A stretch of 64,000 nucleotides of DNA from Delphinapterus leucas. Its lineage: Eukaryota > Chordata > Mammalia > Artiodactyla > Monodontidae. Shown piece after piece: positions 37,051 through 48,611 of this stretch. The stretch covers positions 12,548,603 to 12,612,602 of the forward strand of contig NW_022098004.1 of the NCBI RefSeq assembly GCF_002288925.2. The letters run 5' to 3'. Made by a program: the position numbers and the translations under genes. Under the pieces are notes generated by a model. The model was not told the DNA's origin and searched no databases. It saw nothing but the letters and a program-made list of their open reading frames with translations. Each line of letters starts with the position of its first letter. Position 1 is the stretch's first letter.

Positions 37051-37900
37051 TAGTTGTAAAGAAATGATAAGGGAATGTTTTTTATATTCTTTGGGTGAGA
37101 AGCTATGACACCAAAGGCAGAAATCATCAAGGAAATAACTGACAAATTCCACTATAGAGACCAATTTTGAAAAAAATGCTATAAACGAAGTGAAAGACAA
37201 ATAAGCTGGGCAAATATACATGGTACATGAGTGAAGAAAAAGGGTAGTCTTAATTTATGAACTCCTCTTATATGTTAATTTAACCCCATTAAGAAAAATA
37301 AGCTCAGTATATGAAGAACCAATTAAAGATGAAATACACAGAATAAATTTATCAAAAATGTTTTCTCTCTACTCAAAATCAAAGAAAAGCTATATGATAA
37401 CATATGTAATATCATTTTGACCTATAAGTTTGGCCAATGTTTAAAAGAGTAATGAGACCCAGGATTGGAACAACTTGGAAAAAATTTTTATACAATTCTG
37501 GTGGGACTATAGTACATAAAATCTTTCTGAAGTCCTCATTGTATCAAAAGTTAAAAATTTTAAATTATCATAGATTTTAATCTTGTACAATGATGTATAT
37601 ACATGAATGTTCTCACATTACAGCTTATATCTGCAAAACACTGGAAACAGTCTAAAAATCTTTCAATAGATGTAATTAAGTTGATATGTAAATGGAATTT
37701 GGGGAGACATTGAAAATGATAATGTATACTAACTCCATGGGGGAGGTGTCTAATGAGTTGAGAAATGAAAAAATGTAGATCACACAAGAGTATGTAGAGT
37801 GTGATCCTATTTTTGTAAAAATTATGCATAAAGACTAAATACTGAAATGTACAAAAAGAAGAAATATACACTCTTCCCCCAATAAACACACACAAAATAA
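37051..37900 (+). repeat. Very old L1 3' region
   Basis: Diverged plus-strand text reminiscent of the L1 ORF2 end and 3'UTR ('caccaaaggcagaaatcatc'; 'atatctgcaaaacactggaa'; 'ctatttttgtaaaaattatg'). Subfamily not assignable. Confidence 0.5.
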
Positions 37901-38460
37901 ACTCCCTACTGCCTTATGCATAACAGCGTAGAGTACTGTGTGCATGGACTGTTTCTGAAGACCGTGCAAAGTTCAAAACCACATTATTTTCTATTAATTT
38001 CCTCTTAGGAATAAAGGAAAAGTACAGAGGATGTTTTTTAAAAAAACATATTGCATATTTTAATTTAAATGTTGCTTTAAATTTTTTTGACCTTCCACTA
38101 AGGTTTCACTCTCTTCTCAATCAACTACCCAGCATGTCCTAGTGGTTGTTTGATCTTCCGAGCATGTTGTAATATCCACTTCCGTTCCAACAAGCACTGG
38201 CACCAACAGTAAGTACATGCTTGTATGGCACTGTTATTGGATGTAAAGAGATTTTAACTGTTATAATAGTGACTGTTTAAAGTGGAGCAAATATCCCAAA
38301 CCTCATAAATAACAGTGTGGTTAGCTCATAGATATTGACAAAAAATTTTATTTTTGTTTACGTGCTCAAATGACATTCCCATGGGTCATAGACCCTAGAT
38401 CATATGATTTTATCAAAGAACTTATATACTCTGTTATATTAAAATCCATTGGTCTTTTTT
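37901..38460. other. Unassigned intergenic sequence
   Basis: No recognisable gene or young repeat. It may include the decayed 3' part of the neighbouring transposase relic. Confidence 0.35.
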
Positions 38461-38466
38461 GTACTT

Positions 38467-39445
38467 TGAATGGATCATTTATCCAGGCATGATTTTGTAA
38501 CATCATGCCCTGGTCTTTGAAAAACACTGGCTTACTGAGTCATAAAGATCTTTGAAATGTTGATACATTTTATTACATAGTATCAAATGACCATAATAAT
38601 ATCACCACTGGTCTCATCAGAAAAGCTTTAATAAGTATTGGGAAGCAGAATCAGGTTTTTGCCAAAATTCAAATTTTTACTTGAAAGCTCCTTTTATCAT
38701 TGGGCAAGAAATATAGTCACTTGTTTTCCTGGAAATGACAGCTCACTTCATTCATTTTTGAGAAAATGTCTGCCAAACAGCCAGCCTTTGTTTGACTGTC
38801 AGCCATTCAAGTAAAAATGTTTCATGAGAAAAGCAGCTAGTTCAGCTCACGACTCAACCGCACAAGTGGTTTTCCTGGAGACAACGTCCTGCTTCTGTGT
38901 GTGCAGCAGAAGTACTTTGTACGTACTTCCCGTTTCATCAGACAGAATATTAAAAAGACATGCGCTCAAAGGTTGAGACAATACAACTAATCGTTTTTAC
39001 TGCTCCATTAAGGTCATTCTTAAGTGAAACTGGCACTTCTTTCCTGCAATTGCACGAGAGTGCAGAAAGCAGTGACTGCCAGGGAATTCCCTGATGGTCC
39101 AGTGGTTAGGACTCCATGCTTCCACTGCAGGGGGACATGGGTTCCATCCCTGGTTGGGGAACTAAGATATTGCAGGCCGCAGCGCTGCCAAAAGAAAAAA
39201 AATAGGTAGTGACTTCCAGTGCAGCTTGGTGCCACTGTCTGGAATCCTGCTGTGGCACCAGCAAGCTCCCCCACCAACTGCTTTTGCACCGTCAGTGCAA
39301 ATGTCAACTCAATGAAATAGGAAAATAATGCCGAAGTGTTATTATTAAAAGAGCCTTGACCTCCTGGATCCCATGCAAGGGTCTTGGAGACCCCAGGGGC
39401 CTGTGGATCACACTGTAAAGCACAGTCACTGTGCACCATTATCAC
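38467..39445 (-). pseudogene. hAT (Charlie/ZBED-like) transposase relic
   Basis: Minus-strand translation in shifting frames gives, in the correct order, LAGATAGFQTVAPS (about 39219-39262), PVSLKNDLNGAVKTI (38990-39040), LSDE...KVLLLHTQ (about 38902-38950), LADIFSKMNEVS (38742-38779) and WINDPF (38467-38491). This order matches the catalytic and C-terminal region of hAT transposases of the Charlie type, from which host genes such as ZBED5 and SCAND3 were domesticated. Stops and frameshifts occur throughout, and a CHR SINE (39078-39203) splits it between the first two blocks. It is clearly a dead copy. Confidence 0.7.
39078..39203 (+). repeat. CHR-type SINE (130-bp form)
   Basis: 'gggaattccctgatggtcca' head, a degraded B box and 'gctgccaaaagaaaaaa' tail, inserted in the hAT relic. 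The flanks 'gcagtgactgcc' and 'ggtagtgacttcc' are a degraded target duplication. Confidence 0.87.
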
Positions 39446-39890
39446 ACCTAAAATATTTTAGAAGTTTCCTTAATAGTATTCAAATGTCCAGTTGTTGTTC
39501 ATATTTCCAAATTGTTTCCATGAACATTTCTTCAAATTTTAAAAACTCAAGATCCAAATGAATCCACATCCCACGATTAATGTCTTTTAATACATAGGTC
39601 CCCCCCTCCATATCTTTTTTTTTTTTTTCTTTGCCATTTATAGGCTGAAAACACTGGATTGTCTATTCTGAAGAACTTCCACAGAGTCTGGATTCTCCTG
39701 ATCACCTTAAATTTTAATTATCAATTTTCTGTTACTTCATCTAGACTCAGAACCTGAGAAGGTCAAGGTTTAAGAAGAATTTTTGGCCAAATACTAACAG
39801 CAATTCCTTACTCCTTGCCAGGTTTTAGAACAATTCTTTTTCTGAGTGAGAGGTTCAGGTTTTTTCCCCAAGCATCATTATTTTCTACTC
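39446..39890. other. Unassigned intergenic sequence
   Basis: No gene seen. A T-run occurs at 39618-39629. Confidence 0.35.
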
Positions 39891-40150
39891 CTTTATTCAG
39901 CATTTCTGCCATCAACGTTTGTCAAGCACCTGCTGGTGGCAGGCACTGTGCTTGGGCACAGCTGTGAGTGACCCATAGCTCTCTCCCCTTATGAGCTTAC
40001 ATTCTACTTAGGGAGATAGGCAATAAACAATAAGTAAAACATACAGCATGTCAGATGGAGTTCACTGCTAAGAGGGTCGTATCAGGAGTGTCGGGGTGTG
40101 TGTGCATTTTTGAGTAGAATGGCTAGAGAAGACTTTACTCAGCTGGTGAG
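39891..40150 (+). repeat. L2-like or similarly ancient repeat
   Basis: Phrases 'caagcacctgctggtggcag', 'gcactgtgcttgggcacagc', 'atgagcttacattctactta' and 'gataggcaataaacaataag' are typical of an ancient mammal-wide element. The family call is tentative. Confidence 0.5.
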
Positions 40151-40442
40151 GTTTGAGCCAAGACTCCGTAATCATGTATTAGGCTCCATAATCCCTATAA
40201 TCATGATTCCAAGACTCCATAATCAGACACCTACCAGTGGATGTTCCTTTCCTTGTATTATTTCCAGTGTCTGACAATACCACTCCATCTGGTCACCAAT
40301 TTCTCCCAGCCAGTCGACCTGCCTCCCTCTTTTATATACCTGAGATGATGGAAAGGAATGATATCTAATCACAGCCTTTCCCTCCTCATTTGGGGCTCTG
40401 AGAAGTGGCCTCTATTTTTTTTTTTTTCATGGCAAAATTACA

Positions 40443-40680
40443 CGGACTTCCCTGGTGGTCTAGTGGTTAAGACTCTGTGCTCCCAACACAGGGGGCCCGG
40501 GTTCGATCCCTGGTCAGGGAACTAGATCCCACGTGACGCAACTAAGAACCCGCATGCTACACTAAAGGGCCCACATGCCGCAACTAAAAAAAAAAAAGAT
40601 CCCATGTGCCACAACAAAGATCCCGTGTGCTGCAACTAAAACCTGGCGTGAAATAAAAAATAAATATTTAAAAAATAAAA
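40443..40680 (+). repeat. CHR-type SINE
   Basis: 'ggacttccctggtggtctag' head, 'gggttcgatccc' B box and an A-rich 'aaataaatatttaaaaaata' tail. 'caaaattac' flanks both sides. Confidence 0.9.
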
Positions 40681-41639
40681 CAAAATTACAAAGTAGGGAG
40701 CCTGCAAAAATTCTCCTTATTTGGAGCAAAGTGAATATCTCATGCTATCTTTCCTTTGTTTTTAACATAAATTAACTCTGGAGAACGGAACCAACCTGAA
40801 CCTCGAAAAATTTAGTTATCTTAACTGAGTGTTTGACAAGGCCATCTTTCACCTCAGTGAATGAAGCGATCTTACATGGTTAATGGCTTAGAAGTCTTCA
40901 TCAAGGATCCTCTGGGCATATAAGGACTGTCTGTCTCATTTATTGAGGCCTTTCCAGCACTGTGCTTGGCATAGATGAGGAATGAATGAATGACTGGGGC
41001 AAGTAGTAACGACACTTGAAACCCAACTACTATCAGTATCATGCAGTTCTGTAGTCCTGTCCACCTGCGTGTACCAAGTGCTGCCTACACATCCTGCATC
41101 CTGCTGGAGTGGGTAGCTTCCAGCATCATCCAACTTTTCAGGGCTGCCCACCTCAGGGGAACGGTGGTGGCCCCGCATAACACCAGGGTAGGTAGCTGCT
41201 CCTTCAGTTCTTCTTTCCTGCTAGCCGGGTCTTGGGACTGCAAAGAACTCCAGCTAGTTCCTTGCCATATCTCCTCCTTGTGGAGAGACACCTAAAGAAT
41301 ATCCTATTTATCCCACCTTGGGGAAAAAAAAATCATAGTCATTTGGAATCAGGTTTATTACTGGATGCATTGTTTTTTATAGAGAATTTAGAGATAATTT
41401 CATACAAGTCAGAAAGATGTGGGTTTGAGTATTATTGGACAAAGTATTATTACAAAATAAAGCAACTGCATCAAAACTTCCCCTATTTTATAAGTAGATC
41501 CATAAATAGAATAGATCAGGAGTCTATTGGTCCAAATACCTGTTTACAAACGGAAAAACAAAAGCCTGGAGAAGCCAACAAGTTTTAATTCTGAAAAAGA
41601 TAATCTGTCTATGGCTTCAAAATGATAATATGACTGTTT
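40681..41639. other. Mostly unassigned intergenic sequence
   Basis: 40925-40995 resembles a short MIR/L2 fragment ('cagcactgtgcttggcatag...gaatgaatgaatgactgg'). The remainder looks single-copy; open frames here carry no recognisable domain. Confidence 0.4.
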
Positions 41640-42290
41640 TAGGGGGTCCCACAGACCATGCTCAGGTTCAATTTTTCCTTAGAAGGACTCAGAACTCAGC
41701 AAGCTGCTGCACTCATGGTTACAGTTTGCTGCAGTGAAAGGACACAGATTAAAATCAGCAATGGAAAAATGCACAAAGGCCAAGGTCCTCGAGATACCAG
41801 GCACAAGATTCCATCTGTCCTCCCTCAGTGGTGTCATGCATACAGCGCTTGATTCTCCCAGCAACGGTATGTGACATCACACATGGAGTATTGCTAACCA
41901 GAAGCTCGGCCAAGCCTTGGTGTCCAGGGTCTTTATTGCAGATTGGTGCTATGGGCATGTCTGACTGCCCACACAGCTGACCTTAGTCTCCAGCCCCTCC
42001 CCAGGTCGACCCGAGGGCCCCAGCATAAAGCATCTGGCTGGTTCAAGGTCTCCAGGTAAAGAAAAACACTCTTATCAGACAGGATATTCTACCAGCTTAG
42101 AGGTTAGAAGTTACCTCCCAAGGGCTGGGCAACAGTCAAGCCTTCCTTTGGAAGGTACAAGGTTTAGACAACCCAGACTTGCTAAGTTAACCCTTTACTG
42201 CATAAGGCCCTACAGTGCTTTATTTATGCCATGGGAAATTGGTTTTGTATTTTGTTTTTCCAGGAAGCAATCCTGAAGAACACTGAGGTG
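41640..42290 (-). mobile_element. Old LTR, probably ERV-L class
   Basis: Text such as 'ggggtcccacagaccatgct', 'agaaggactcagaactcagc' and 'tccagggtctttattgcaga' matches a familiar class of ancient mammalian LTRs. AATAAA on the minus strand (TTTATT near 41932) sets the orientation. The ends are not sharply defined. Confidence 0.55.
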
Positions 42291-42429
42291 TTCTTCATAC
42301 ACAAGCAATCATTTCTTTTGTGTCCAGCCATGGGTCACATTTTGCTAAATAGCTTGAAGGAAGTTTATTTCTGTATCAGAAGTAGTTGATATCTCAGTGG
42401 GATTTAGAGGTCATTATGGAAAAGGAGTG

Positions 42430-42814
42430 GCCTCAATTACCACTTGACTTTGCAGGTCTTCTTATCAGGAGGTGCAGTCTATTTCCCTGCCTCTTGAATT
42501 GAGGCTGGCTTTGTGACTTGCTTGGCTACAAAGCTATGAAAATAATGATATATTGGCCCTCACAGATTCCTGCTTTCTCTTAGAATGCTGTTGGAACAAG
42601 AGAAACCACGTGGAAGAGAGCAAGTTGTCCTTCTGAGTCCCTTCTAGATCAGCCTACAGCCAGCTGACGTCCAGATATATGAGAAATTCCAACTGAGATC
42701 AGCAGAGCTGCCTACCCAACCCCCCAAATTAACCAAAAATGCACAAGTGAGACCAGCCAAGACCAGAAGAATCACCCAGCTGACCTATAGACTCATGAAC
42801 AAGAATAAATGTTT
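42430..42814 (+). mobile_element. MLT1-type MaLR LTR, left part
   Basis: Contains 'ttgaggctggctttgtgact', 'ctagatcagcctacagccag' and 'agactcatgaacaagaataa'. Its end, 'aataaatgtttattgtttta', with 'agcaatagctaactgatac', is found only after 45224, so a SINE and an L1 have split the LTR. Confidence 0.72.
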
Positions 42815-42930
42815 ACTGGACTTCACTGGTTTTCCGGGGGTTAAGACTCCATGCTTCCAGTTTTGACCCCTTGTTGGGGGAATTCCGCATGCGGCCAAAG
42901 AAAAAACAAAACAAGACAAACAAAAAAAAA
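42815..42930 (+). repeat. Diverged CHR-type SINE
   Basis: Degraded 130-bp form ('tggacttcactggttttccg' head, 'tgcggccaaagaaaa' end, A-rich tail). Flanked by 'aagaataaatg' on both sides; the same 10-mer appears a third time at the end of the adjacent L1. Confidence 0.78.
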
Positions 42931-43138
42931 AGAATAAATGACATGAATAATATCAATGTTTTCTTAGGTCAGTCTCCCAAGGCAATAGAAATAAAAACAA
43001 AAATAGACAAATGGGACCTAATCAAACTTACAAGCTTTTGCAAAACAAAGGAAACCTTAAACAAAACAAAAAGACAACCTACAGAATGGGAGAAAATATT
43101 TGCAAAGGAAGAGACAGACGTGACAAGGGATTACTTTC

Positions 43139-43546
43139 TTTTTTTCTTTTTTAAAATTATTATAATTCTCTTTAATTTTATTTTTTTTATACAGCAGGTT
43201 CTTATTAGTTATCTATTTTATACATATTTGTGTATATATGTCAATCCCAGTCTGCCAGTTCATCCCACCACCACCACCCGCTGCCCCTTCTTTCCCCGCT
43301 TGGTGTCCATACGTTTGTTCGCTACATCTGTGTCTCTATTTCTGCCTTGGAAACTGGTTCATCTATACCATTTTTCTAGATTCCACATATATGCGTTAAT
43401 ATATGATATTTGTTTTTCTCTTTCTGACTTACTTCACTCTGTATGACAGTCTCTAGGCCCATCCACATCTCTACAAATGACCCAATTTCATTCCTTTTTA
43501 TGGCTGAGTAATATTCCATTGTAAACATGTACCACATCTTCTTTAT
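43139..43546 (-). mobile_element. 5'-truncated L1 fragment inside L1-D
   Basis: About 400 bp of minus-strand L1 3'UTR/ORF2 end: T-rich tail at 43139-43190, then 'ctgacttacttcactctgta' and 'ggctgagtaatattccattg'. The duplication 'gggattactttc' occurs at about 43129-43140 and 43551-43562. Confidence 0.82.
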
Positions 43547-44073
43547 CCGTGGGATTACTTTCCAAAATATACAAACAGCTCATGCAGCTCTATATCAAAA
43601 AAACAAACAACCCAATCAAAGAATGGGCAGATCTAAATAGACATTTCTCCAAAGAAGACATACAGATGGCCAAAAAGCACATGAAAAGATGCTCAACATC
43701 ACTAATTATCAGGGAAATGCAAATTAAAACTACAATGAGGTATCACCTCACACCAGTCAGCATGGCCATCATTAAAAAAATCTACAAACAATAAATGCTG
43801 GAGAGGATGTAGAGAAAAGGGAACCCTCCTACACTGTTGATGGGAATGTAGATTGGTGCAGCCACTGTGGAAAACAGTATGGACATTCCTCAGAAAACTA
43901 AAAATAGAGTTGCCATATGATCCAGCAATCCCACTCCTGGGCATATATCCAAACAAAACTATAATTCAAAAAGATGCACGCACCACTATGTTCATAGCAG
44001 CACTATTCACAATAGCCAAGACATGGAAACAACCTAAATGTCCATTGACAGATGGATGGATAAAGAAGATGTG

Positions 44074-44406
44074 GGGGACTTCCCTGGTGGCTCAGTGGTG
44101 AAGAATCCGCCTGCCATTGCAGGGGACACGGGTTCGAGCCCTGGTCCGGGAAGATCCCACACACCGTAGAGCAACTAAGCCCATGCACCACAACTACTGA
44201 GCCTGTGCTCTACAGCTCGCTTGCCACAACTACTGAAGCCCACACACCTAGAGCCCGTGCTCCATAACAAGAGAGGCCACTGCAGTGAGAAGCCTGTGCA
44301 CCTCAACAAAGAGTAGCCCAGCTCGCCGCAACTAGAGAAGGCCACACACAGCAACGAAGACCCAACACAGAGAAAAATTAAAATTAAAATTAAAAAATCT
44401 AAAGAA
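44074..44406 (+). repeat. CHR-type SINE (330-bp form)
   Basis: 'gggacttccctggtggctca' head, 'gggttcgagccc' B box, A-rich tail. 'agaagatgtgg' precedes it and 'aaaagatgtgg' follows, inside L1-D. Confidence 0.92.
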
Positions 44407-44818
44407 AAAAAAGATGTGGTACATATTTAGAATGGAATACTACTCAGCCATAAAAAAGAATGAAATAATTCTATTTGCAGTAACATGGATGGACCTACCT
44501 AGAGACTATTATACTAACTGAAGTAAGTCAGAAAGAGAAAGACAAATACCACATGATGTCACTTATATGCGGAATCTAAAATATGACACAAATGAACCTA
44601 TCTATGAAACATAAACAGAATCATGAACATAGAGAACAGACTGGTGGTTGCCAAGGGAAAAGGGGACTGGGGGAAGGATGGAGTGGGAGGTTGGGGTTAG
44701 CAGATGTGAACTTTTATATATAGAATGGATAAATAACAAGGTCCTACTGCATAGCACAGAGAACTATATTCAATATCCTGTGATAAACCATAATGGAAAT
44801 GAATGTTTTAAAAATAGA

Positions 44819-45108
44819 GGGCTTCCCTGGTGGTACAGTGGTTAAGAATCCACCTGCCAATGCAGAGTACACAGGTTCGAGCCCTGGTTCGGGAAGATCC
44901 CACATGCCATGGAGCAACTAAGCCCATGTGCCACAACTACTGAGCCCGCGAGCCACAACTACTGAGCCCGCGTGCCTAGAGCCCATGCTCCGCAACAAGA
45001 CAAGCCACCGCAATGAGAAGTTCGCACACCACAACAAAGAGTAGCCCCCACTCACCGCAACTAGAGAAAGCCCACATCCAGCAACGAAGACCCAATGCAG
45101 CCAAAAAA
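44819..45108 (+). repeat. CHR-type SINE
   Basis: 'gggcttccctggtggtacag' head, 'aggttcgagccc' B box and a 'ccaaaaaag' end. The duplication 'tttaaaaatag' flanks it in the L1-D 3'UTR. Confidence 0.92.
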
Positions 45109-45224
45109 GAGTTTAAAAATAGAATGTATATATATGTATAACTGAATCACTTTGCTGTATAGCAGTAATTAATGCAACATTGTAAATCAACTATACTTCA
45201 ATTTAAAAAAAAAGAGATAAAAAA

Positions 45225-45300
45225 AAGAATAAATGTTTATTGTTTTATGCCACGGAGTTTTAGGTGCTTGTTAAACTACAGCAATAGCTAACTGATACAG
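45225..45300 (+). mobile_element. MLT1-type LTR, right end
   Basis: 'aataaatgtttattgtttta', 'tgccacggagttttaggtgc' and 'agcaatagctaactgataca' form the usual MaLR 3' end, completing the LTR that begins at 42430. Confidence 0.72.
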
Positions 45301-46130
45301 TGGGGTAGTAAATGGAGGAACAAAAGTACTTTTTGAAATAAAAGTGTATTAACATAAATCAGAGAACTGTCAACCAAACATTTCTTGTTCTAAGGAACGT
45401 GGCAATGAAGCCTCAGCAATACTTGTTCTTTAGTTAAAAAAAAAAAAAGGGGGTCTTTCATCATTTTACTTGTCTACTAGATCTTTAAAAATTTTTTATT
45501 AAAAAAATTGTTTTAAGTGTAAGAACACTTAAAATGAGATCTACCCACTTAACAGATTTTTAAGTGCACTGTGTACTTATACACAAGCACAGTGCTGTAC
45601 AGTAGATTTCTAGAATTTATTCATTTCACATAACAGAAATTTTATACCTGTGATTAGCAATCTACTGGATCAACACATTAATTCAAAAAATGCCGTTTTC
45701 TTCTAATACTTTTATGATTTCATTTATTTACATTTAAATATTTTATTTCTTTGGTATTTACCTTGGATACGGATCCAATTTTATTTTTCTCCCTGATAAC
45801 ATGTGTTAATAAGTCCATTTTTACTACACGGACTTAAGGTGCCACTTTCATCATACATAAAATATTTGCGTGTATTTGGTTATATTTCTGAACTTTCTAT
45901 TCTGTTCCATTAGTCTTTCTGTCTACTCATGCAACAATACCACACTTTTCATTATTGTGTCTTTTGTTACGTTTAGTTATCTACTAGGATCCAATCCCCC
46001 CTCATTAATCCCCTTTTTTATTTATATTTTTATTAATAGACCTAATTTTTTCAGAAAAGTTTTATAGTTACCAAATACTGAGCAGATAGCAGAGTTCCAA
46101 ATATGCCCCCACAAGAGTGCACAGTTTCCA
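45301..46130 (-). repeat. Decayed L1-like sequence
   Basis: T-rich text with minus-strand L1-like phrases ('ttaagtgcactgtgtactta'; 'ctgttccattagtctttctg'; 'agaaaagttttatagttacc'). Too diverged for a subfamily call. Confidence 0.45.
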
Positions 46131-46137
46131 TCTACTT

Positions 46138-46431
46138 TTTTTTTTTTTGGCTGCGTTGGGTCTTCATTGCTGCGCAGGCTTTCTCTAGTTGTGGCAAGCA
46201 GGAGCTACTCCTTGTTGCGTTGTGCGGGCTTCTCATTGCGGTGGCTCCTCTTGTTGTAGAGCATTGGCTCTAGGTGCATGGGCTCAGTAGTTGTGGCTCA
46301 CAGGCTCAGCAGTTGTGGTGCATGGCCTTAGTTGCTCCACAGCATGTGGGATCTTCCTGGACCAGGGATTGAATCCGTGTCCCCCAAATTGGCAGGCAGA
46401 TTCTTAACCACTTCACCACCAGGGAAGTCCC
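46138..46431 (-). repeat. CHR-type SINE (inner of a nested pair)
   Basis: Minus strand: T-tail left, body 'ggctgcgttgggtcttcatt', head 'ccaccagggaagtccc' at the right. It inserted into the A-tail of the next SINE, shown by 'tctactttttt' before and 'ctactttttt' after. Confidence 0.88.
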
Positions 46432-46437
46432 TACTTT

Positions 46438-46627
46438 TTTTTTTAAGATTTTTTTGATATGGACCATTTTTAAAGTCTTTATTGAATTTGTTACAATATT
46501 GCTTCTGTTATGTTGTGGTTTTTTGGCCGTGAGGCATGTGGGATCTTAGTTCCCTGACCAGGGATCAAACCCACACCCCCTGCACTGGAAGGCAAAGTCT
46601 TAGCCACTGCACCTCCAGGGAAGTCCC
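46438..46627 (-). repeat. CHR-type SINE (outer of a nested pair)
   Basis: Minus strand with the tail phrase 'atatggaccatttttaaagt' and 'tgttacaatattgcttctgt', as in the copy at 12697, and head 'ccagggaagtccc' at the right. Target copies 'ccatcta' lie left of the inner SINE and right of this one. Confidence 0.87.
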
Positions 46628-46823
46628 TCCATCTATTATTAATTAACATCTTATATTAATTAGTATGGTTCATTTGTTATAATTAATGAGCCAACATTAG
46701 TATATTATTAACTAAGGTCCGCAGTTTTCTCAGATTTTCTTAATTTTACTGAATGTCCTTTTTCTGTTCCCGGATTCCATCCAGGATGCTACATTACATT
46801 TAATCTTCATGTCCCCTTAGGCT

Positions 46824-47190
46824 CTGCTACAGACTGAATGTTTGTGTCCCCATAAAATTCATATGTTGAAACCTAATCCCCAATGTGATGATATTTGGAG
46901 GTAGGGCCTTTGGGAGGTGATCAGGTCAGGAGGCCAGATCCCTCATGAATGTGATTAGTGTTATAAAACGGACCCCAGAAATCTCTCTTGCCCCTTCCAC
47001 CATGTGAGGACTTAGCAAGAAGACAGCTGTCTAGGAACCAGGAAGCAGTTCTTATCAGACACCAGATCTGCCGAAGCCTTAATCTTGGACGTCCTGGCTT
47101 CCAGAACTGTGAGAAATAAATATTATTTAAGCCAATAAATATTGTTCATGGGTTGCTGAAGTCCATTCAGCAGCCTGAATGGACTAAGGT
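46824..47190 (+). mobile_element. MaLR (MST/MLT1-like) LTR
   Basis: 'tgctacagactgaatgtttg', 'tcatatgttgaaacctaatc', 'gggaggtgatcaggtcagga' and 'tccagaactgtgagaaataa' occur in the order of this ERVL-MaLR LTR group. Plus orientation. Confidence 0.8.
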
Positions 47191-47398
47191 GGGCTCTCCT
47201 TGGCTGTGGTTTTTTCAGACTTCCCTTGTTTTCGATGACTTTGACAGTTTTGAGGAGTACTAGTCAGGCATTTTGTAGGATGCTCCTCTATTGGTACATG
47301 TCTGGTGTTTCTGTCATGGTTAGACTGAGGTTATGGGCTTTGGGGAGGAAGACATCAGAGGTAAAAAGGACCATTTTTATCATACCATATCAAGGGTA
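47191..47398. other. Unassigned intergenic sequence
   Basis: Short spacer between two MaLR LTRs with decayed L1-like text ('tcagacttcccttgttttcg'). Confidence 0.35.
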
Positions 47399-47828
47399 TT
47401 ATATTAGTTTCCTAGGGCTGTTGTAATGAAGCATCACAAACCAAGTGACTTAAAACAACATACATTTGTTTTTTCACAGTTCTGGAGGCTAGAAGTCTGA
47501 AATCAAGGTGTTGGCAAGGACATGCAGCATCTGAAACCCATAGTGGGGAATCCTTCCTTGCTTCGTCCCAGCTTCCTTGACTCACTTGAGCTGCAGCACC
47601 TCAAATGCTGCCTCCATGGTCACGTGACGTTTCTCTCCTCACGTGTCTGTGTCTCTTCGCCTCTTCTTATACGGACACCAGTCACATTGGACTAATGGCC
47701 AACCCTACTCTTAGCAGGACCCTGTCTTAACTAATTACACCTGCAAAGACCCAATTTTCAAATAAAGTCCATTCTGAGGTCCTGAGAAGGACATGAATTT
47801 TGGGAGGATGCTATTCAACTCGGTACAG
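47399..47828 (-). mobile_element. MLT1-type MaLR LTR
   Basis: Reads 'attagtttcctagggctgtt', 'cacagttctggaggctagaa', 'ttcttatacggacaccagtc' and 'ctaattacacctgcaaagac', the reverse complement of an MLT1 LTR. Confidence 0.82.
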
Positions 47829-48369
47829 GTACATACCATCAATGTGGTTTTTGACTGTTGATGTTGACTTTGATCATCTGGCTGAAGTAGCATTTGCCAG
47901 GTCTCTCCACTATAATGTGACCCTTTTTCTTTCCCCCTTTCCATACTGTACTTTGGAAGGAAGTCACTTGGAAAAGCCCACATTTAGGGAGTGGGAAGTT
48001 ATGCTTCCTCCCTTGAGGGTGGTGTAGCTACATAATTTATTTGGAATTCTTCTGAATGGGAGACTTGTCTCTTTTCCCCATTTACTACTTTATTCAATCA
48101 ATCCAGTTACACGTAAAGCTGTATCAGAAGTGTTAACTCGTACCCTGTGAGAAACAACTTAACTGATTAGAGTACAGTGCTTATGAGCCATTCCTTTTGC
48201 CTTTAGTCTAATAAACTCCATTCATTTAGGTCAGCACCTGTTTCCCCCACCCTCTTCAGTGAGGTCATTTCATACATTTAGAAAGATAGAGTTAGACTGT
48301 CTTGTCACAGTCTGCATTCTTTCCTGGGATCCGCCAATCTCCTAAATGATTTTTTTAGAAATTTGCCTG
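47829..48369. other. Unassigned intergenic sequence
   Basis: Partly old minus-strand L1-like text; no gene recognised. Confidence 0.35.
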
Positions 48370-48611
48370 GGGACTTCCCTGGTGGTCCAGTGGGTAAGAC
48401 TCTGCGTTCCCAATGCATGGGGCCCAGGTTTGATCCCTGGTGGGGGAACTAGATCCCACATGCATGCCACAACTAAGAGTTCGCACGCCGCAACTAACAA
48501 GCCTGCATGCCGCAACTAAAGATCCCGCATGCCACAACGAAGATCCTGCCTGCTGCAACTAAGACCTGGCACAGACAAAATAAATAAATATTGAAAGAAA
48601 GAAAGAAAGAA
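48370..48611 (+). repeat. CHR-type SINE with GAAA microsatellite tail
   Basis: 'gggacttccctggtggtcca' head and a tail that has become a (GAAA)n tract at about 48593-48613. 'agaaatttgcctg' flanks both sides. Confidence 0.92.

Larger units (their letters stand above)
42941..45224 (+). mobile_element. L1-D: 5'-truncated L1 with three insertions
   Basis: Plus-strand L1 3' portion from 'gacaaatgggacctaatcaa' through the ORF2 end ([24 protein letters not shown] text near 43860) and the 3'UTR to 'tgtaaatcaactatacttca' and an A-tail. It is interrupted by an opposite-strand L1 fragment (43139) and SINEs (44074, 44819). The right flank 'agaataaatgttta' repeats the target at 42802. Confidence 0.82.
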
